Source: JAFIEN01 sp051859505 (lineage in GTDB: Bacteria > Pseudomonadota > Alphaproteobacteria > Rhodobacterales > Rhodobacteraceae). Taken from it: a stretch of DNA of 64,000 nt. Shown here piece by piece: positions 1-8,950 of the stretch. The notes below the pieces were generated by a model that searched no databases, was not told the DNA's origin, and saw only the letters and a program-made list of their open reading frames with translations. The stretch is taken from positions 51,007-115,006 of the forward strand of contig JBHYFN010000008.1 in assembly GCA_051859505.1 (NCBI GenBank), given 5' to 3'. Positions within the stretch are counted from its first letter, which is position 1. Every line of letters begins with the position of its first letter. The position numbers and the translations under genes are program-made.

Positions 1-90
1 CGGCCCCCCCGCAACGGGCTTGGTCTTCAACTTAGTGCGGCAGAACGCGAACGCAATCTTGCCGTGCGCCGGGTAAACGGGCCGTGAAGC

Positions 91-121
91 CCGCCCGGGA
101 AAGGCGACCCAGCCCGGGCGG
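91..121 (-). terminator. possible terminator hairpin after the DUF2065 gene
   Basis: A 9-bp GC stem (CCGCCCGGG at 91-99, CCCGGGCGG at 113-121) with a 13-nt loop lies just downstream of the last gene of the hflKC group. No clear U tract follows on the minus strand, so a structured 3' end is as likely as intrinsic termination. Positions 1-90 hold nothing else I recognise. Confidence 0.35.
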
Positions 122-130
122 CAACTTTCG

Positions 131-325
131 TCAGGCGCCAAGCGCCCGGGCCATGCCGACAAGGGCCACGCCCAGGGCCAGCGCCAGAAGCCCGATCATG
201 CGCCGCTGCTGATGCGAGAGAGAGCGGATCGCGGCAAGCATGTCCTCGACAAGCGAAGGGGCCAGTGCATAGACCAGCCCCTCCACCACAAGTACAAGCC
301 CCAGCGCAAGAAGCGCGGTTTCCAT
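131..325 (-). CDS. DUF2065 family small membrane protein
   Basis: A 64-residue protein with two hydrophobic helices (about residues 3-20 and 43-62) separated by a short basic loop containing SHQQRRMIG, the usual shape of DUF2065 proteins. Its ATG directly follows the hflC stop codon with no spacer, so it is very probably cotranslated with hflK-hflC as third gene of the operon. Small DUF2065 proteins commonly accompany hflKC in proteobacteria. A role as an accessory of the HflKC membrane complex is inferred from position only; no enzymatic motif is visible. Confidence 0.85.
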   Translation of the reverse strand: METALLALGLVLVVEGLVYALAPSLVEDMLAAIRSLSHQQRRMIGLLALALGVALVGMARALGA

Positions 326-1246
<921 letters not shown>

Positions 1247-1249
1247 GGC

Positions 1250-2470
1250 TCAGTTCCCCGTCGTCGTGGAAGAGGTGGTGGTCACGGCGGCCGCCGCAGC
1301 GGCCCCACCGGCCCCGGCCTGCATCAGCTCGTTCAGCGGAAGGAACGGGATCACCCCGGTGCCCCCGTTGCCGTTGCCGCCACCGGCGACGGTCGGATCA
1401 AGGATGATCTTGTCGACATCCGCCATGATCCGCTCCATCGATTCGAGATAGATCCGGCGCCGGGTCACATCCTGGTTGTTCAGGTATTCGCCCAGAACGG
1501 CGGTGAAGCGGCTGGTCTGACCAAGGGCAGAGTTGACCGTGAAGGCGCGATAGCCTTCGGCCTCTTCGATCACGCGGGCGGCCTGACCGCGGGCCTCTGC
1601 CAGAACGGTGTTGGCATAGGCATCGGCCCGGCGCTGCAGCCGGTCGCGCTCCTGTTCGGCGGCCTGCACCGCGCGGAAGCTGTCGATCACCTCGGCGGGC
1701 GGGTCGGCCTTGTCGAGGTTGACGCGGACGATCGAGATACCGCTTTCGTATTCGTCAAGCGTCTCCTGGATCCGCTCCTGCGCTCTGGCGGCGATGATGC
1801 CCCGGTCGCGGTTCAGGATCGGCGAAAGGTTCGAGGCTGCGATGATCTCGCGCATGACCGATTCTGACACCGCCTGCACGGTCAGCTGCGGATCGCGGAT
1901 CTGGAACAGAAGCTTGGTCGGATCGTTCACGTTCCAGACCACCTGAAAGGCGATGTCGACGATGTTGGCATCGGTCGTGAGCATCAGCCCGGTATCGTCG
2001 CGCAGCCCGCCGAAAGAGCCGATCTGCTCGGTCCGTTCCGAGGTCACGTTGACGATGTCATAGGTCACGACCGGCCAGGGCGCGAAGTTCAGACCGGGAT
2101 TGCCGGTGGCATAGTATTTGCCAAGGAACAGTTCGACCGACTGCTCTTCGGGCTTGACCGTGTAGAAGGACATCGCCCCCCAGAGGATCGCCACGCCCAG
2201 CGCCGCAAGGCCCAGCGTGCCGCGGGTGATCTTCGGCCCGCCGCCGCCCTGGCCCGAGCCGTTCATGTTGCCCCGGCCACCGCCGCCGCCCATCAGCACG
2301 CGAAGCTGTTCGCGCCCCTTGTTCATCAATTCGTCGATCTCGGGGATCTGCGGCCCGTCGCTGCCCGGCCTGCGGCCTGGCCTCCGGTCGTCGGGGCGAT
2401 TGTCGTCATCCCCACCCGAACCGCGATTGCCACCACCGCCCCCCCAGGGCCCTCCGTTGTTTCCTGCCAT
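1250..2470 (-). CDS. hflK: HflK, SPFH-domain subunit of the FtsH modulator complex
   Basis: A 406-residue protein with the HflK-specific layout: a Gly/Arg/Asp-rich cytoplasmic N-terminus (residues 1-80, runs of Gly around 10-20 and 61-78), one transmembrane helix (about 85-104), then the SPFH domain with the VKPEEQSVELFLGKYY segment and a coiled-coil C-terminus. An AGAGGAT-type ribosome site precedes the ATG. It is first in the operon with hflC and DUF2065. Partner of HflC in regulating FtsH. The C-terminal tail is Ala/Thr/Ser-rich and probably disordered. Confidence 0.96.
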   Translation of the reverse strand: MAGNNGGPWGGGGGNRGSGGDDDNRPDDRRPGRRPGSDGPQIPEIDELMNKGREQLRVLMGGGGGRGNMNGSGQGGGGPKITRGTLGLAALGVAILWGAMSFYTVKPEEQSVELFLGKYYATGNPGLNFAPWPVVTYDIVNVTSERTEQIGSFGGLRDDTGLMLTTDANIVDIAFQVVWNVNDPTKLLFQIRDPQLTVQAVSESVMREIIAASNLSPILNRDRGIIAARAQERIQETLDEYESGISIVRVNLDKADPPAEVIDSFRAVQAAEQERDRLQRRADAYANTVLAEARGQAARVIEEAEGYRAFTVNSALGQTSRFTAVLGEYLNNQDVTRRRIYLESMERIMADVDKIILDPTVAGGGNGNGGTGVIPFLPLNELMQAGAGGAAAAAAVTTTSSTTTGN

Positions 2471-2546
2471 TGATCCTCTGCTTTCCGCTGGTGTTATCGG
2501 TCAGACCGACCCTCACGTTCCCTAATTGTGCGCATCGACGCGAATT

Positions 2547-3959
2547 TCAAGCCGTTCTCACGGGTTTGCGCATGGTCACAAGCTCTTCGGCCATCGTCGG
2601 ATGGACCGCGACGGTGCGGTCGAAATCCTCTTTCGTGGCCCCCATTTTCACTGCGATTGCAGCAAGCTGGATCATCTCGCCGGCCTCTGGTGCGACGATG
2701 TGACAACCCAGAACCTTGCGGCTTTGGCGGCTGACGACAAGCTTCATCAGAACCCGCGTCGGATCGCCCGCAAATGCTGAACGCATCGGCCGGAACGAGG
2801 TGCAGTAGATCTCGACCTCTTCGCGCTCGCGCGCCTCTTCCTCGGTCAGGCCCACCGTGCCAAGCTCGGGCTGGGTGAAGACGGCCGAGGGGATAAGCTC
2901 GTGATCGGCGGGCGTCGGGCGCCCCTCGAAGACGGTTTCGACAAAGGCCATCGCCTCGCGGATGGCGACCGGGGTCAGGTTGGCGCGGTTGGTCACATCG
3001 CCCACGGCAAAGACCGAGGGCACGGCGGTCTGCGAATAGGCATCGACCACGATCTCGCCGCGCCGGCCGACCTCGACCCCCAGCGCCTCGAGGCCAAGGC
3101 CCGCGCTGTTGGGCCGCCGCCCGGTGGCGAACAGCACCGCGTCGAACACCTGCTCGGTGCCGTTGGTGGCCTTGACCCGGATCGGGCCGCTGCCGCCTTC
3201 GCCGCTTGTCGCCCCCTCGCCCACCGGCACATCGAACGGGGCAGAGCCCTCGGGCCCCATGGCCAGGATATTCGTGCCCAGATGCAGGTCGATCCCCTGT
3301 TCCTTCATCGCTTCGGCCACCAGTCCGCGCGCCTCGCCATCGAAACCCCGCAGGATCTGCGCGCCGCGGTAGAACTGCGTCACCTTCACCCCCAGACCGT
3401 TGAGGATGCAGGCCATTTCGCAGGCGATGAAGCCGCCGCCGACGATCAGGATGGACTTTGGCAGGTGCTCCATCTCGAAGATGTCGTCCGAGATCCAGCC
3501 CAGATGCGCATTGGGCAGATCGGGCCGTTCCGGCGCCCCGCCGGTGGCGATCAGGATATGGGCGGCGCGCAGCCGCGTGCCATCGGCAAGCTCGACCGTA
3601 TGCGCATCGGCCAGCCGGGCGCGCTGGTCGTGCACCGTGACCCCCGCCCCGTCCAGAAGCCGCCGGTAGACCCCTTCCAGCCGGTCAAGCTCTGCATGAA
3701 GCTTGCCGCGAAAGCCCGGCCAGTCGAAATGGCCAACCTCGGCCCCCCAGCCATAGGCGCGCGCCTCTTCCATCGCGGCCGGAAAGGACGAGGCGAAGAC
3801 CATGAATTTCTTGGGCACACAGCCCCGGATCACGCAGGTGCCGCCCATCCGGCTGTCTTCGGCCAATGCGACCCGAGCGCCGGTCGCAGCCGCCATGCGC
3901 GCCGCGCGCACCCCGCCCGAACCGCCGCCGATCACGAAAAGGTCATAGTCGAAGGCCAT
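2547..3959 (-). CDS. gor: glutathione-disulfide reductase
   Basis: A 470-residue FAD-dependent pyridine-nucleotide disulfide oxidoreductase. Visible motifs: N-terminal FAD-binding GGGSGG (residues 11-16), the redox-active pair C42/C47 in GGTCVIRGCVPKK, an NAD(P)-binding glycine loop GGGFIACE near residue 175, and the C-terminal HPTMAEE supplying the catalytic His-Glu pair. The preserved GCVPKK and an Arg after the second glycine loop (YRGAQILR) favour NADPH-dependent glutathione reductase over dihydrolipoamide dehydrogenase or mercuric reductase. It maintains the cytoplasmic GSH pool. The 76-nt gap to hflK suggests it is transcribed separately or loosely coupled. Confidence 0.94.
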   Translation of the reverse strand: MAFDYDLFVIGGGSGGVRAARMAAATGARVALAEDSRMGGTCVIRGCVPKKFMVFASSFPAAMEEARAYGWGAEVGHFDWPGFRGKLHAELDRLEGVYRRLLDGAGVTVHDQRARLADAHTVELADGTRLRAAHILIATGGAPERPDLPNAHLGWISDDIFEMEHLPKSILIVGGGFIACEMACILNGLGVKVTQFYRGAQILRGFDGEARGLVAEAMKEQGIDLHLGTNILAMGPEGSAPFDVPVGEGATSGEGGSGPIRVKATNGTEQVFDAVLFATGRRPNSAGLGLEALGVEVGRRGEIVVDAYSQTAVPSVFAVGDVTNRANLTPVAIREAMAFVETVFEGRPTPADHELIPSAVFTQPELGTVGLTEEEAREREEVEIYCTSFRPMRSAFAGDPTRVLMKLVVSRQSRKVLGCHIVAPEAGEMIQLAAIAVKMGATKEDFDRTVAVHPTMAEELVTMRKPVRTA

Positions 3960-4131
3960 GAAGTGTTCCGTCCCTGTGCGGGTGCTCTATCCCACACCTC
4001 GCGCCGGGGTGCCAGCACAAGCGGCATCCCTCGCAACCTCACCCGGCCCCGACCCGGCCGAAAGCCGTGGCTGATCGCGCGCGATCCCGCTAGTCTGGCC
4101 GCGAAGATCAAAGAACAGGAAGCCCCGCACC

Positions 4132-4764
4132 GTGATCAGAACCAGACTCGTCGAACTTTCGTCGCTCGAAGCCGTCGCCTATCGCCGCAAGCTGCGCGGC
4201 GGCCGCACCGGGCTTGTCATCCTGCGCCACGACAGCGCCCAGCCCGGGCTGGCGCTGATCAACGGCAAGTCCGGCACGCCCGACATCGCCGCCAACACGC
4301 CCCGCGCGCTTTACCCCGACGAGGCCTTCGCCGAAGCGCAGGAGCTGACCACCGGCCTGCCCTATACCGCGCGCGGCCCCGTCCGCCTTGTCGCCACCCC
4401 CGAGGCCGCCCCCGATGACGAGGACGACGCCCCCGAAGAGGCCGCCGCCGTCGACAGCGCCGAATACGAGGCGATCGTGAAAGCCTATACCAACCGCAAG
4501 GGAGAGCTGTCCTACGACCTTCTGAACAAGGATTTCATCCAGTTCGCGAAATCCAGCAAGGTCGTGGCCGACATGGCCGCCGAGCGCGCCGATGCGGGCG
4601 CCATCCGCAATCACGTGGTGCGGGTGAAGCTCGAACAGCTGACGGGCAACCGGTCCCTGTCCGAGGCCCAGATCGCCGCCATCGTCGACATGCTCGACGC
4701 GGTCAGCCCGCGCCATGTGTTCCGCGAACTCAATGACGAGATCCGCAAGATGCTGGCGCGCTAG
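4132..4764 (+). CDS. conserved hypothetical protein
   Basis: A 210-residue protein starting with GTG, preceded by AGGAAG. I do not recognise a named domain. The N-terminal 90 residues look like a small beta-rich domain (GRTGLVILRHDSAQPGLALING). Residues 93-117 are an acidic Ala/Asp/Glu linker. The C-terminal 90 residues are helical and well formed (YEAIVKAYTNRKGELSYDLL, FRELNDEIRKML). There is no signal peptide or membrane segment. It sits between gor and rpiA, an order I associate with Rhodobacterales, so it is probably a lineage-specific cytoplasmic protein. Function unknown. Confidence 0.8.
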   Translation: MIRTRLVELSSLEAVAYRRKLRGGRTGLVILRHDSAQPGLALINGKSGTPDIAANTPRALYPDEAFAEAQELTTGLPYTARGPVRLVATPEAAPDDEDDAPEEAAAVDSAEYEAIVKAYTNRKGELSYDLLNKDFIQFAKSSKVVADMAAERADAGAIRNHVVRVKLEQLTGNRSLSEAQIAAIVDMLDAVSPRHVFRELNDEIRKMLAR

Positions 4765-4823
4765 CTAGGCAGCCGGCCCGCGCCCGTCCGGTTCCGGTCG
4801 GGCGCCGAACCGGCCCCGCAGGC

Positions 4824-5612
4824 TCAGTCCGACACCTGCGTGAAGATATTGTCCTGCAACGGCAGGTCCATCCGGCCCTGCTCGACCGATCCGGTCGTGA
4901 TGTCGCGCGTCTCGACCCGGCCGTCGGCGAAACCGATCACCACCGCATCGCAGATGTCGATGAACAGCCCGTTTTCCACGACACCGGGGATCTGGTTGAG
5001 GACCAGCGAAAGCTGACGCGGCTGCCCGATCCGGTGCAGATGCAGATCAAGGATGTGATTGCCCTCATCCGTCACGAAGGCGGCATCGCCGTTCATCCGC
5101 AGAACCGCGTGACGGCCCAGAACATCAAGGCCGACAAGCATCTCTTCGACCAGGGTCTTGGTCGTCTGCCAGCCGAAGGGCACGACCTCGACCGGAAGCG
5201 GGAAGGCGCCCAGCGTCTCGACCTGTTTGCTGGCATCGGCGATCACCACCATCCGGTCGCTGGCGGTGGCCACGATCTTTTCCTGCAGATGCGCGCCGCC
5301 GCCGCCCTTGATCAGGTTCAGGTTCGCATCGAACTCATCCGCCCCGTCGATCGTCAGATCCAGCCAGCGCGCCTCGTCCAGCGTGCTGACCGCGATGCCC
5401 GCCTCGCGCGCAAGCACCGCCGTCCGGGTCGAGGTGGGCACGGCGGTGAAGCGCAGGCCCTGGTCGCGGACGCGCTCGCCCAGGCACTGGACCAGCCAGG
5501 CGGCGGTCGAGCCGGTGCCGAGGCCGACCTTCATGCCGCCCTCCACCAGATCCGCGGCGCGCCGGGCGGCGGCATATTTGGCCCTGTCGATCGGGGATAG
5601 GTCACGGGTCAT
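4824..5612 (-). CDS. rpiA: ribose-5-phosphate isomerase A
   Basis: A 262-residue RpiA with family signatures: GLGTGSTAAWLV (substrate phosphate loop, residues 30-41), TIDGADEFDANLNLIKGGGGAHLQEKIVA (shown here as its parts DGADEFD and KGGGGAHLQEK) containing catalytic Asp, Lys and Glu, and a C-terminal GVVENGLFI strand. It interconverts ribose 5-phosphate and ribulose 5-phosphate in the pentose phosphate pathway. The C-terminus is about 25 residues longer than in many RpiA proteins. Convergent with the hypothetical gene at 4132 and divergent from sdaA. Confidence 0.96.
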   Translation of the reverse strand: MTRDLSPIDRAKYAAARRAADLVEGGMKVGLGTGSTAAWLVQCLGERVRDQGLRFTAVPTSTRTAVLAREAGIAVSTLDEARWLDLTIDGADEFDANLNLIKGGGGAHLQEKIVATASDRMVVIADASKQVETLGAFPLPVEVVPFGWQTTKTLVEEMLVGLDVLGRHAVLRMNGDAAFVTDEGNHILDLHLHRIGQPRQLSLVLNQIPGVVENGLFIDICDAVVIGFADGRVETRDITTGSVEQGRMDLPLQDNIFTQVSD

Positions 5613-5818
5613 GGCAGCCCTCGTCCGGTGGTGTCCCCCCGCTTATAGCAAAGCCCGCAGGATAGGCGAGGGGGTCGACGAGGCCGGTCGTTTCCAACTG
5701 GCGCGTCGATGGGGCATTGCGCGAACCCGCCGACGACCCCAAGATCATGGGGCCCGATCATGGGGCCCTGCCCCCTGCCCCCTGCGGTCCGGGCCCAGCC
5801 AGAAGGAAGCCCGATCCG

Positions 5819-7192
5819 ATGTTCCTCTCCGTCTTCGACATGTTCAAGGTCGGCATCGGCCCCTCCTCCTCGCATACGATCGGGCCGATGGTCGCGGCGG
5901 CGCGGTTCCTTGACCATCTGCGCGCCCAGCCGTTCCAGGTCGCGGGGCTGCGCGCCTCGCTGCACGGAAGCCTTGCCTTCACCGGCGTGGGTCACGCGAC
6001 GGACCGGGCGGTGATCCTTGGGCTGGCGGGCTTTCGGGCCGATGACTACGACGCCGAAAAGGCCGAGGCGGAACTGGCGCGGATCAGGGCCGAGGGGACA
6101 GTCGCACCCGAGGGGCTGGGCGCGTTGCGCTTCGATCCCTCGGCCGATCTGTTGTTCGACTATGGCCCGGCCCTTCCCGGTCATGCCAACGGGCTGATCC
6201 TGCGGGGGCTTGACCCCCAGGGCGATGTGATCACCCAGATCACCTATTATTCCATCGGCGGAGGCTTTGTGAAAACCGCCGAGGAACTCGCCGCCGGAGA
6301 GGCCGGCGACAGCGGCGCGCCGGTGCCCTTTCCCTTCCGGACGGCGGTGCAGATGCTCGACATGGCGGCAGAGGCCGGACTTTCGATCGCCGAGATGAAG
6401 CGGCGCAACGAACTGACCCGCCGAAGCGCGGCCGAGCTGGACGCCGGCATCCTGCGGATCTGGGAGGTGATGAACGCCTGCATCGATCGCGGCCTGCAGG
6501 GCGAGGGGATTCTGCCCGGGGGCCTGAAGGTCAAGCGGCGGGCGAAGGGCATTCACGAAAAGCTTCTGGCCGAACGCGGCATGAACCTGACCGCGCCCCA
6601 TACGATCAACGACTGGATGTCGGTCTATGCGATGGCGGTCAACGAAGAGAATGCGGCGGGCGGTCAGGTGGTGACGGCCCCGACCAACGGGGCGGCGGGG
6701 GTGGTGCCCGCGACGATCCGCTACTGGCTGGATTTCGTGCCCGGCGCGAGCCTGCGGCAGATGCCCGATTTCCTGCTGACCGCGGCGGCGATCGGGGGGC
6801 TGATCAAGACGAATGCCTCGATCTCGGGGGCGGAATGCGGCTGTCAGGCCGAGGTCGGCTCGGCCTCGGCCATGGCGGCAGCGGGGCTGGCGGCGGTGCT
6901 GGGGGGCACGCCGGAACAGGTCGAGAATGCCGCCGAGATTGCGCTGGAACACCATCTGGGCATGACCTGCGACCCGGTGCGGGGGCTGGTGCAGGTGCCC
7001 TGCATCGAGCGCAACGGGCTGGGGGCGATCAAGGCCGTCTCGGCGGCTTCGCTGGCGATGCGGGGGGACGGGACGCATTTCGTGCCGCTGGATGCGGCGA
7101 TCGAGACGATGCGCCAGACCGGCGCCGACATGAGCGAGAAGTACAAGGAGACCGCCCTGGGCGGTCTCGCGGTCAACGTCCCGAACTGCTGA
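5819..7192 (+). CDS. sdaA: L-serine ammonia-lyase, iron-sulfur type
   Basis: A 457-residue single-chain L-serine dehydratase converting L-serine to pyruvate and ammonia with a 4Fe-4S cluster. The beta domain carries MFKVGIGPSSSHTIGPM at residues 8-24. The alpha domain has NGAAGVVPA, the cysteine in CGCQAEVGSASAMA, and the paired cysteines in CDPVRGLVQVPCIERNG. The start chosen is the ATG at 5819, 12 nt after AGAAGG; an upstream ATG at 5717 would add a 34-residue Pro/Gly tail with no counterpart in the family. Transcription converges on carD, and three palindromes lie between them. Confidence 0.95.
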   Translation: MFLSVFDMFKVGIGPSSSHTIGPMVAAARFLDHLRAQPFQVAGLRASLHGSLAFTGVGHATDRAVILGLAGFRADDYDAEKAEAELARIRAEGTVAPEGLGALRFDPSADLLFDYGPALPGHANGLILRGLDPQGDVITQITYYSIGGGFVKTAEELAAGEAGDSGAPVPFPFRTAVQMLDMAAEAGLSIAEMKRRNELTRRSAAELDAGILRIWEVMNACIDRGLQGEGILPGGLKVKRRAKGIHEKLLAERGMNLTAPHTINDWMSVYAMAVNEENAAGGQVVTAPTNGAAGVVPATIRYWLDFVPGASLRQMPDFLLTAAAIGGLIKTNASISGAECGCQAEVGSASAMAAAGLAAVLGGTPEQVENAAEIALEHHLGMTCDPVRGLVQVPCIERNGLGAIKAVSAASLAMRGDGTHFVPLDAAIETMRQTGADMSEKYKETALGGLAVNVPNC

Positions 7193-7204
7193 CGCCCTGG
7201 GGTA

Positions 7205-7227
7205 GGCGGAATTTGCAAAATTCCGCC
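7205..7227. repeat. AT-core palindrome, copy 1
   Basis: Inverted repeat with 10-nt perfect arms GGCGGAATTT and AAATTCCGCC around GCA, 13 nt after the sdaA stop. It shares the core TTTGCAAA and GC-rich shoulders with two neighbours and with a pair near murC. Confidence 0.85.
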
Positions 7228-7263
7228 TTGCGCCCCAGGCCCCGCAAGTGCTGCGGCCGAACC

Positions 7264-7284
7264 GCCGATTTTGCAAAAATCGGC
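7264..7284. repeat. AT-core palindrome, copy 2
   Basis: Inverted repeat with 9-nt arms GCCGATTTT and AAAATCGGC around GCA, in the convergent sdaA-carD gap. Same TTTTGCAAAA core as copies 1 and 3 but different shoulder bases, so it is a compensated variant rather than a simple copy. Confidence 0.85.
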
Positions 7285-7286
7285 GC

Positions 7287-7309
7287 GGCGGAATTTTGCA
7301 AATTCCGCC
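7287..7309. repeat. AT-core palindrome, copy 3
   Basis: Inverted repeat with the same 10-nt arms as copy 1 (GGCGGAATTT, AAATTCCGCC) around TGC, 2 nt after copy 2 and 16 nt before the carD stop. The spacer TGC is the complement of the copy 1 spacer, so copies 1 and 3 are inverted relative to each other. Confidence 0.85.
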
Positions 7310-7324
7310 CGCCCACCGTTTGCC

Positions 7325-7834
7325 TCAGGCGGCCCGACCCAGCAGGACCGACCCGATTTCCTTCGCCGCCGCATTCTCGTCATTGCCGGCGACAGCAGCG
7401 ATCTCGCGCGTGAGGCGCTCAAGCGCCGCCTCGTAAAGCTGACGCTCGGAATAGCTCTGCTCGCGCTGGTCATCGGCGCGGTGCAGGTCGCGCACCACTT
7501 CGGCGATCGCGATCAGATCGCCGGAATTGATCTTCTGTTCATATTCCTGCGCGCGGCGCGACCACATCGCCTTCTTGACCTTGGCCTTGCCCTTCAGCGT
7601 CTTCATCGCATGCGCCACCACATCGGGCGAGGACAGCGAGCGCATCCCCACCTCGGTCGCCTTGTGGGTCGGCACGCGCAGCGTCATCTTGTCCTTCTCG
7701 AAGGAGATCACGAACAGCTCGAGCTTGAAGCCCGCGACCTCCTGCTCCTCGATCGAGATGATCTGGCCCACACCATGCGCGGGATACACGACGTAATCGT
7801 TGGGACGAAAATCATTCTTCTTCGCTTTGCTCAT
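7325..7834 (-). CDS. carD: CarD family transcriptional regulator
   Basis: A 169-residue CarD-type regulator. The N-terminal beta domain (FRPNDYVVYPAHGVGQI, then EIVG-like strands and MTLRVPTHKATEVGMR) is the RNA-polymerase beta-subunit interaction domain shared with Mfd. The helical C-terminal part (from about residue 75, KGKAKVKKAMWSRRAQEYE) includes the conserved Trp that stabilises open promoter complexes in CarD proteins. The start at 7834 has GGAAGGAT upstream; an in-frame ATG at 7855 lacks a ribosome site. It heads a minus-strand region with fdxA, the S4 gene and the helicase upstream, an order typical of Rhodobacterales. Confidence 0.95.
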   Translation of the reverse strand: MSKAKKNDFRPNDYVVYPAHGVGQIISIEEQEVAGFKLELFVISFEKDKMTLRVPTHKATEVGMRSLSSPDVVAHAMKTLKGKAKVKKAMWSRRAQEYEQKINSGDLIAIAEVVRDLHRADDQREQSYSERQLYEAALERLTREIAAVAGNDENAAAKEIGSVLLGRAA

Positions 7835-8093
7835 GGGCATCCTTCCGAGTGTCATGGTGCCGGGGTCAAGGCCGCAAGAAACCCGACGGACAGGATCCGT
7901 CAGGTGACATGCAGGTCAGTGCGGTCAGGGTGTCGGCAGCTTCATTGCGATACCTATATCACAAAAACAGCCGCCGCGAAAGGCCCGGGCCCCGGTCACG
8001 CCCCGCTTGCAGCAAACGCGTGGCGCGGGCTTCACCCTGCGCCCGTTGCGCCCGGCCCCACGATGGCCAAGCCCACCGATTCGGCCCCTCGCC

Positions 8094-8429
8094 TCAGCCC
8101 CCGGTGCCGGCGGCTTCGGAAAACAGCTCAAGCTTGCCGGGCTTGCCGTCCATCTCTTCCGCCGAGGGCAGCGGATCCTTGCGGGTCACGATCACGGGCC
8201 ATTTCTCGGCCCATTTGCGGTTGAACTCGACCCATTTCTCCATGTCGGGTTCGGTATCTGGGCGGATCGCATCGGCGGGGCATTCCGGCTCGCAGACACC
8301 GCAGTCGATGCATTCGTCGGGATGGATGACGAGCATGTTCTCGCCCTCATAGAAGCAATCGACCGGACAGACTTCGACGCAATCGGTATATTTGCACGCG
8401 ATACAATTGTCGTTGACGATATAGGTCAT
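8094..8429 (-). CDS. fdxA: 7Fe ferredoxin FdxA
   Basis: A 111-residue ferredoxin of the [3Fe-4S][4Fe-4S] type. Cysteines C9, C17 and C50 fit the 3Fe cluster, and C21, C40, C43 and C46 the 4Fe cluster (CIACKYTDCVEVCP and CIDCGVCEPECP). The approximately 55-residue C-terminal extension is typical of FdxA of alphaproteobacteria. The start is the ATG giving MTYIV, as in homologues; the longer frame to 8483 is rejected. A soluble electron carrier of unspecified partner, here between carD and an S4-domain gene. Confidence 0.95.
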   Translation of the reverse strand: MTYIVNDNCIACKYTDCVEVCPVDCFYEGENMLVIHPDECIDCGVCEPECPADAIRPDTEPDMEKWVEFNRKWAEKWPVIVTRKDPLPSAEEMDGKPGKLELFSEAAGTGG

Positions 8430-8479
8430 CCGATCGGCCTCTCCTGATCCCGAGGGGGGAGTTAGAACGTCCGGCCGGA

Positions 8480-8950
8480 TCATTCAAGCGCGTCGGAACC
8501 ACCCGGAACGCCAAAGCTGCGCAAGTTGCGGCGTTCCCGCTTGCCGGGGCGGCCGGGGCCGTCGAACGCCGGATTCGACGCTGCGGTTTCGCTGCCCTCC
8601 TGCGGTGGGGTCAGATCCTCGTAAAGCGCGCGCGCCTCGGGCGCCGGGCCGCGGCGGGTGCCAGCGGCCAGAAGCCGCACCACCCGGATCGTGCCCCCCT
8701 GCGCAAAGGTCAGCACATCGCCCGGCCCGACCGTCCGGGCGGGCTTGGTCACGCGTTCGGAATTCACCCGGACCCGGCCGTCGCTGACCGTCTGCGCCGC
8801 AATGCTGCGGCTTTTGAAGAATCGCGCCTGCCAGAGCCACTTGTCCAGCCGGATCCCCTCGCGGGACGCGGGCCTTTCCGTCCCGGAGGTCTGGCCGGAG
8901 GCAGGGCCGCTCATCTTGGCCTCGGGCAGAGCGCCGCTGTCACCCGCCAC
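8480..8950 (-). CDS. S4-domain RNA-binding protein (Hsp15-like)
   Basis: A 156-residue protein with an S4 RNA-binding domain at about residues 31-80 (RLDKWLWQARFFKSRSIA, then VRVNSERVTKPARTVGPGDVL), followed by a basic Arg/Gly/Pro-rich tail. Hsp15 proteins bind 50S subunits carrying stalled nascent chains. The GTG start used here immediately follows the stop codon of the upstream helicase gene, suggesting coupling. An alternative ATG at 8914 would remove 12 residues and cannot be excluded. In this lineage the gene is usually found between the helicase and fdxA, as here. Confidence 0.88.
   Translation of the reverse strand: MAGDSGALPEAKMSGPASGQTSGTERPASREGIRLDKWLWQARFFKSRSIAAQTVSDGRVRVNSERVTKPARTVGPGDVLTFAQGGTIRVVRLLAAGTRRGPAPEARALYEDLTPPQEGSETAASNPAFDGPGRPGKRERRNLRSFGVPGGSDALE

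Noticed and set aside
2547..3959. Dihydrolipoamide dehydrogenase or mercuric reductase instead of Gor
   Set aside because: The GCVPKK redox motif and the arginine after the second glycine loop indicate an NADPH-linked glutathione reductase; there is no lipoyl or HMA domain or C-terminal Cys pair.
5609..7276. 555-codon minus-strand ORF opposite sdaA
   Set aside because: Shadow of sdaA, low-complexity His/Arg/Gly protein.
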